The notes under the pieces were generated by a model that was not told where the DNA came from, did no database searches, and saw nothing but the letters and a program-made list of their open reading frames with translations. A stretch of DNA of 64,000 bases, taken from positions 7,937,501 through 8,001,500 of the forward strand of contig NZ_CP069338.1 in the NCBI RefSeq assembly GCF_016859125.1. Direction: 5' to 3'. Source of the DNA: Archangium violaceum. Its GTDB lineage: Bacteria; Myxococcota; Myxococcia; Myxococcales; Myxococcaceae. The position numbers and the translations under genes were made by a program. How positions within the stretch are numbered: the stretch's first letter is position 1; every line of letters starts with the position of its first letter. Positions 60,755 through 64,000 of the stretch are shown here, in pieces.

Positions 60755-63700
60755 TGGAGTTGGAGAAGCGGAAAGAGCTCACGGAGGCACTGGCGAAGCT
60801 GACCGGGCGCATCGCCGAGGACATCAAAGCGCAGGTACGCAGCCCCGGACCCGCGCAGGATCGTGCTCGGGCCCTTCATCGGGACGAGAAGGTGGGGGAG
60901 GACTTCATCGTCTGGACCGACGTGCTGTCTCGGCGCGCCGCGGTGCTGTGGGTGCTCAAGACGGTGTACGTCCGCGTGCTGGAGGATCGGGGACTGCTGA
61001 GCTTGCGGCGTCTGGTGGACCCGGATCCCAAGGTGCAGGAATTGGAGTCGGAGAAGCTCTTCCACTATCTCGCGCCCAAGTTGGGGCCCACGGCGTATCT
61101 CACGTGGGTGTTCCGGGACCTAGCCAGCCCGCGCAGTGGCTTGCCCGAACTGTTCTCGCCCCAGCCAGCGGAAGTGGCCCGTCCCTCGGATGCAAACTCT
61201 CAGGAGTTGCTGAACTTCTGGAGGCGACGCAACACGGACACCAGCGAACTCATCTTTCGCTTCGATGGCGAGCACTTCGACGGGCGGCTGATGGGGGACC
61301 TGTACCAAGACCTCGATCCGGTGGTGAAGGAGCGGTACGCGCTGCTGCAGACGCCGGACTTCGTGCTCGACTTCATCTTGGACGAGACGCTCACCCCGGC
61401 CATCGCCGAGTGGGGAGTAGAGAAGGTGAGGGTGTTGGATCCGGCGTGCGGCTCGGGGCATTTCCTGCTCGCGGCCTTCAAGCGCTTGGTGACGGGGATG
61501 CACGAGAAGCACCCCAAGCGCCCTATGCCCGAAGTCGTGGCGGACTGCCTGGGGCGGGTAGTGGGCATTGACCTCAACGACTATGCGTGCGGTCTTGCTC
61601 GTGCGCGGCTCGTCATGACTGCCCTTGAACTCTCGGGAGAGAAGGATCTCAAAGCCGCGAGCGACTACCACCCGCAGGTGTACTGGGCAGATGCCCTGGA
61701 ACAGGTGGAATGCGAACCAGAGCCTGAGCAGATCGATCTTTTTACTGGAGAGACGGAGAAGAAGCCGTACGCCATGCTCACCCGGCCCGAGGTAAAGGCC
61801 CGCCTGCGGCCCCATCTCAAGGCTGGCTTTGAGGTGGTGGTGGGCAATCCGCCCTACATCACGGAGAAAGACGCAGGAAAGCGCGAGTACCACCGGGAGA
61901 AGAAGGGAAAGGAGCGCCGTTACGTTTCTGCGGCAGGTAAGTACTCGCTGGGAGCGCCCTTTACCGAGCGGATGTTTCAGCTCTCCTTGCCAGGTGGCTG
62001 GGTGGGAATGATTACAGCTAACTCCTTCATGAAAAGGGAGTTTGGCAAGGCGCTCATTGAAAAGGTTCTACCGCGTGAAGATCTCTTCAAAGTGGTGGAC
62101 ACATCGGGAGCATACATTCCAGGGCATGGTACACCTACCGTGCTAATCTTTGGCCGACACCGGAGGCCACATCGCGATTTTGTGCGTGTGGTTATGGGCA
62201 AGCGCGGTGAGCCAGGTACCCCCTCTGATCCAACGCGGGGCAAGGTGTGGACGAGCATCGTAGATGAGCATCAAACCCCTGGTGACAGATCTGAGTTTGT
62301 GTCGGTAGCAGATGTGCCTCGTGCCACGCTTAACGAACACCCGTGGAGCATAGGTGGTGGTGGGGCAGCGGAGTTGAAGGAGTCGCTTGAGATTGTTTCA
62401 ACTGCGCGTTTGGGGAAGATTGCTGACAGTATCGGCATTACTTCCTTTACGTTGGAAGATGAAGTCTACATTCGTACGGCGCGAGCGTGGGCCCGCACTG
62501 GTGTTTCGGCGGCGGGGCTGCGTGCGATGGTGACGGGGGATGTCATTCGGGACTGGGGTGTTGGAACAACAGAGATTGCTCTGTTCCCGTATGATGAGGA
62601 TTTTCGTCCTTGGAGTGATGCAGCTAGAGACCTCGTTGCTCTTTGGAATTATCGAACCAATCTGAGCAATAATATTTTGTTTGGCGGTAAGACGAAGGTG
62701 GAGGGTGGTCTTAAGTGGTTCGAGTACGGACGACTGACCGCAGATAAACTACGGACGCCGTTGTCTATCGCGTTCGCGGAAGTGGCTGCTCACAACCACT
62801 TCGTCCTCGACCGTGGGGGGAAGGTCTTCAAACAGACGGCGCCCATCATCAAGCTGCCCGCGCATGCCTCGGAGGCCGAGCACCTAGCGCTGCTCGCCCA
62901 ACTCAATTCGTCCAGTGCCGAGTTCTGGATGAAGCAGGTGTACCAACCCAAGGGCGGGGACAAGATGGGGGATGGCGGGCGGGTCACGGGTGAGCGCTGG
63001 GAGGAGCGTTACCAGCGCGATGGGACCAAGTTGAAGTCCTTTCCGGTCGCGTCGCCACGGCACCCGCAACTTGAGGCATTCGCCGCCGCTTTGGATTCCC
63101 TGGCGCGTGAGCGGGTCGAGGATGGTGCGGAGGTTTGCGTTGAGCGCCATGCGGGTGAGGGGGTCGAGAAACTGCGCGCTGCACTCCAGTCGCGCCGGGA
63201 TCGGGATCTGCCCCGCCTGTTTCGGATGGTGGGTCTCCAGGAGGAACTCGATTGGCTCTGCTATCGCCTCTACGGCCTTGAGCCAGACATTGAAGTGCGC
63301 GGCCCCGAGGAGGTGCCGGCGCTCGTTCCCGGTCAGCGCCCGTTCGAACTTGTGCTTGCACGGCAAGATGCCGAGCGCCGGGCTGTCCTCGCCTCGGGGG
63401 GTGAGCCGGATGAGACGCCCACCTCCTGGTTCGAGCGCCATGGCTGGGAGCCGGTGTCTTCTGTGAACGCCATCGGGGATGAGCTCGAGCGGCGTGTCAT
63501 CGAGGAGCGCTTGGCGCGTACCGCGGCCAACCGCAAGCTCGCCCTGATCGAGCAGCCGGTCTTCAAGCGACGCTGGTATCGCCCGGACCATGTCGACGAG
63601 GAGCGGCAGGCGCTCGAAATCTATCTCTCGGATCGGATGGAGGCATGGGTCCGGGAGCGCATGGCTCCATTCACCCTGAGGCAACTCGTTGCGGCCCTGC

Positions 63701-64000
63701 AAGCGGACGCGGGGGTGCTCTCCGCCGCTGAGTGTCTCGCCGACAGCGCCCAGTTCGACTTGGAGGCTCTGCTCGCCGAGCGCCTGCGCGCAGACAGCGT
63801 TCCCAATAATAAGCAACACATTTTCAAGCCCTCGGGTCTCGACAAACGCTCCGCTTGGGAAACGACTTGGGAGATGCAGCGTCGCGAGGACGCTGGGGAG
63901 AGGGTGACGCCTCCAGTGCCTCCCAAGTACGTCTCCGCCGACTATCTCCGTCCCGAATACTGGTCCCTGCGCGGAGCGCTTGACGTTCCCCAGGAACGCT
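60754..64000 (+). CDS. pglX: PglX-like adenine-specific DNA methyltransferase of BREX type 2 (partial)
   Basis: The frame stays open from ATG 60754 to the right edge (1082 residues visible). SAM-binding motif I reads VLDPACGSGHFLLAAF near 228, and the catalytic NPPY motif VVGNPPYIT near 364, as in N6-adenine methyltransferases. In BREX it marks host DNA and helps recognise phage. The stretch about 61980-62800, where target recognition is expected, is visibly more AT-rich than the rest. pglY, pglZ and the remaining genes should lie beyond the window. Confidence 0.9.
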   Translation, partial: MELEKRKELTEALAKLTGRIAEDIKAQVRSPGPAQDRARALHRDEKVGEDFIVWTDVLSRRAAVLWVLKTVYVRVLEDRGLLSLRRLVDPDPKVQELESEKLFHYLAPKLGPTAYLTWVFRDLASPRSGLPELFSPQPAEVARPSDANSQELLNFWRRRNTDTSELIFRFDGEHFDGRLMGDLYQDLDPVVKERYALLQTPDFVLDFILDETLTPAIAEWGVEKVRVLDPACGSGHFLLAAFKRLVTGMHEKHPKRPMPEVVADCLGRVVGIDLNDYACGLARARLVMTALELSGEKDLKAASDYHPQVYWADALEQVECEPEPEQIDLFTGETEKKPYAMLTRPEVKARLRPHLKAGFEVVVGNPPYITEKDAGKREYHREKKGKERRYVSAAGKYSLGAPFTERMFQLSLPGGWVGMITANSFMKREFGKALIEKVLPREDLFKVVDTSGAYIPGHGTPTVLIFGRHRRPHRDFVRVVMGKRGEPGTPSDPTRGKVWTSIVDEHQTPGDRSEFVSVADVPRATLNEHPWSIGGGGAAELKESLEIVSTARLGKIADSIGITSFTLEDEVYIRTARAWARTGVSAAGLRAMVTGDVIRDWGVGTTEIALFPYDEDFRPWSDAARDLVALWNYRTNLSNNILFGGKTKVEGGLKWFEYGRLTADKLRTPLSIAFAEVAAHNHFVLDRGGKVFKQTAPIIKLPAHASEAEHLALLAQLNSSSAEFWMKQVYQPKGGDKMGDGGRVTGERWEERYQRDGTKLKSFPVASPRHPQLEAFAAALDSLARERVEDGAEVCVERHAGEGVEKLRAALQSRRDRDLPRLFRMVGLQEELDWLCYRLYGLEPDIEVRGPEEVPALVPGQRPFELVLARQDAERRAVLASGGEPDETPTSWFERHGWEPVSSVNAIGDELERRVIEERLARTAANRKLALIEQPVFKRRWYRPDHVDEERQALEIYLSDRMEAWVRERMAPFTLRQLVAALQADAGVLSAAECLADSAQFDLEALLAERLRADSVPNNKQHIFKPSGLDKRSAWETTWEMQRREDAGERVTPPVPPKYVSADYLRPEYWSLRGALDVPQER

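Overview
The sequence is GC-rich and looks like a myxobacterial chromosome, most probably suborder Cystobacterineae (Archangium/Cystobacter-like). Support comes from DUF2381- and DUF2380-type proteins, a Sit-like lipoprotein toxin operon, many Ser/Thr kinases and a flexirubin-like aryl polyene cluster. No taxonomic search was possible, so this is inference.

Region by region. (1) 1-1239: end of a Wadjet anti-plasmid locus (tail of jetC, complete jetD). (2) 1286-3548: a broken sigma-54 activator gene and two envelope-protein genes. (3) 3723-20367, minus strand: a complete aryl polyene (APE) operon of 19 tightly overlapping genes. It contains chain-length factor, acyltransferases, two ACPs, a fused AMP-ligase/dehydratase, a glycosyltransferase, an aromatic amino-acid ammonia-lyase, a thioesterase, a LolA-like protein, an MMPL exporter, an FAD enzyme, two ketosynthases, a dehydratase and a ketoreductase. 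A sigma-70-like promoter lies just upstream. (4) 20440-25120: decayed mobile DNA, with an IS21 remnant, a striking palindrome pair, an HTH gene and a frameshifted tyrosine integrase. (5) 25123-44104: an intact tRNA-Leu(UAA), then an apparent 18.8-kb integrative element. It carries integrase, excisionase, a primase-helicase, XRE regulators, a pseudokinase/kinase signalling cassette and a Sit-like toxin-immunity operon. A 19-bp direct repeat marks both ends, and one copy lies inside the 3' end of the integrase gene. (6) 44216-64000: a defence island on the plus strand. It has a giant kinase-NTPase-TPR protein, then a tight string of sigma factor, kinase, SAVED-metallopeptidase protein, two cGAS-like nucleotidyltransferases and an E2-E1 fusion, then a BREX type 2 (Pgl) locus that runs off the window.

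How the genes work together. The APE operon should load an aromatic (probably coumaroyl) starter on an ACP, extend it with ketosynthase, ketoreductase and dehydratase steps, and move the lipid-linked pigment to the outer membrane. The defence island combines a Wadjet end on the far left with a CBASS-like module and BREX on the right. The CBASS-like module is the most unusual part. Its predicted effector joins a cyclic-nucleotide sensor (SAVED) to an HExxH gluzincin-like domain, it has two cyclases, and it has Cap2 but no visible Cap3. It sits directly behind a sigma-factor/kinase pair that could control it.
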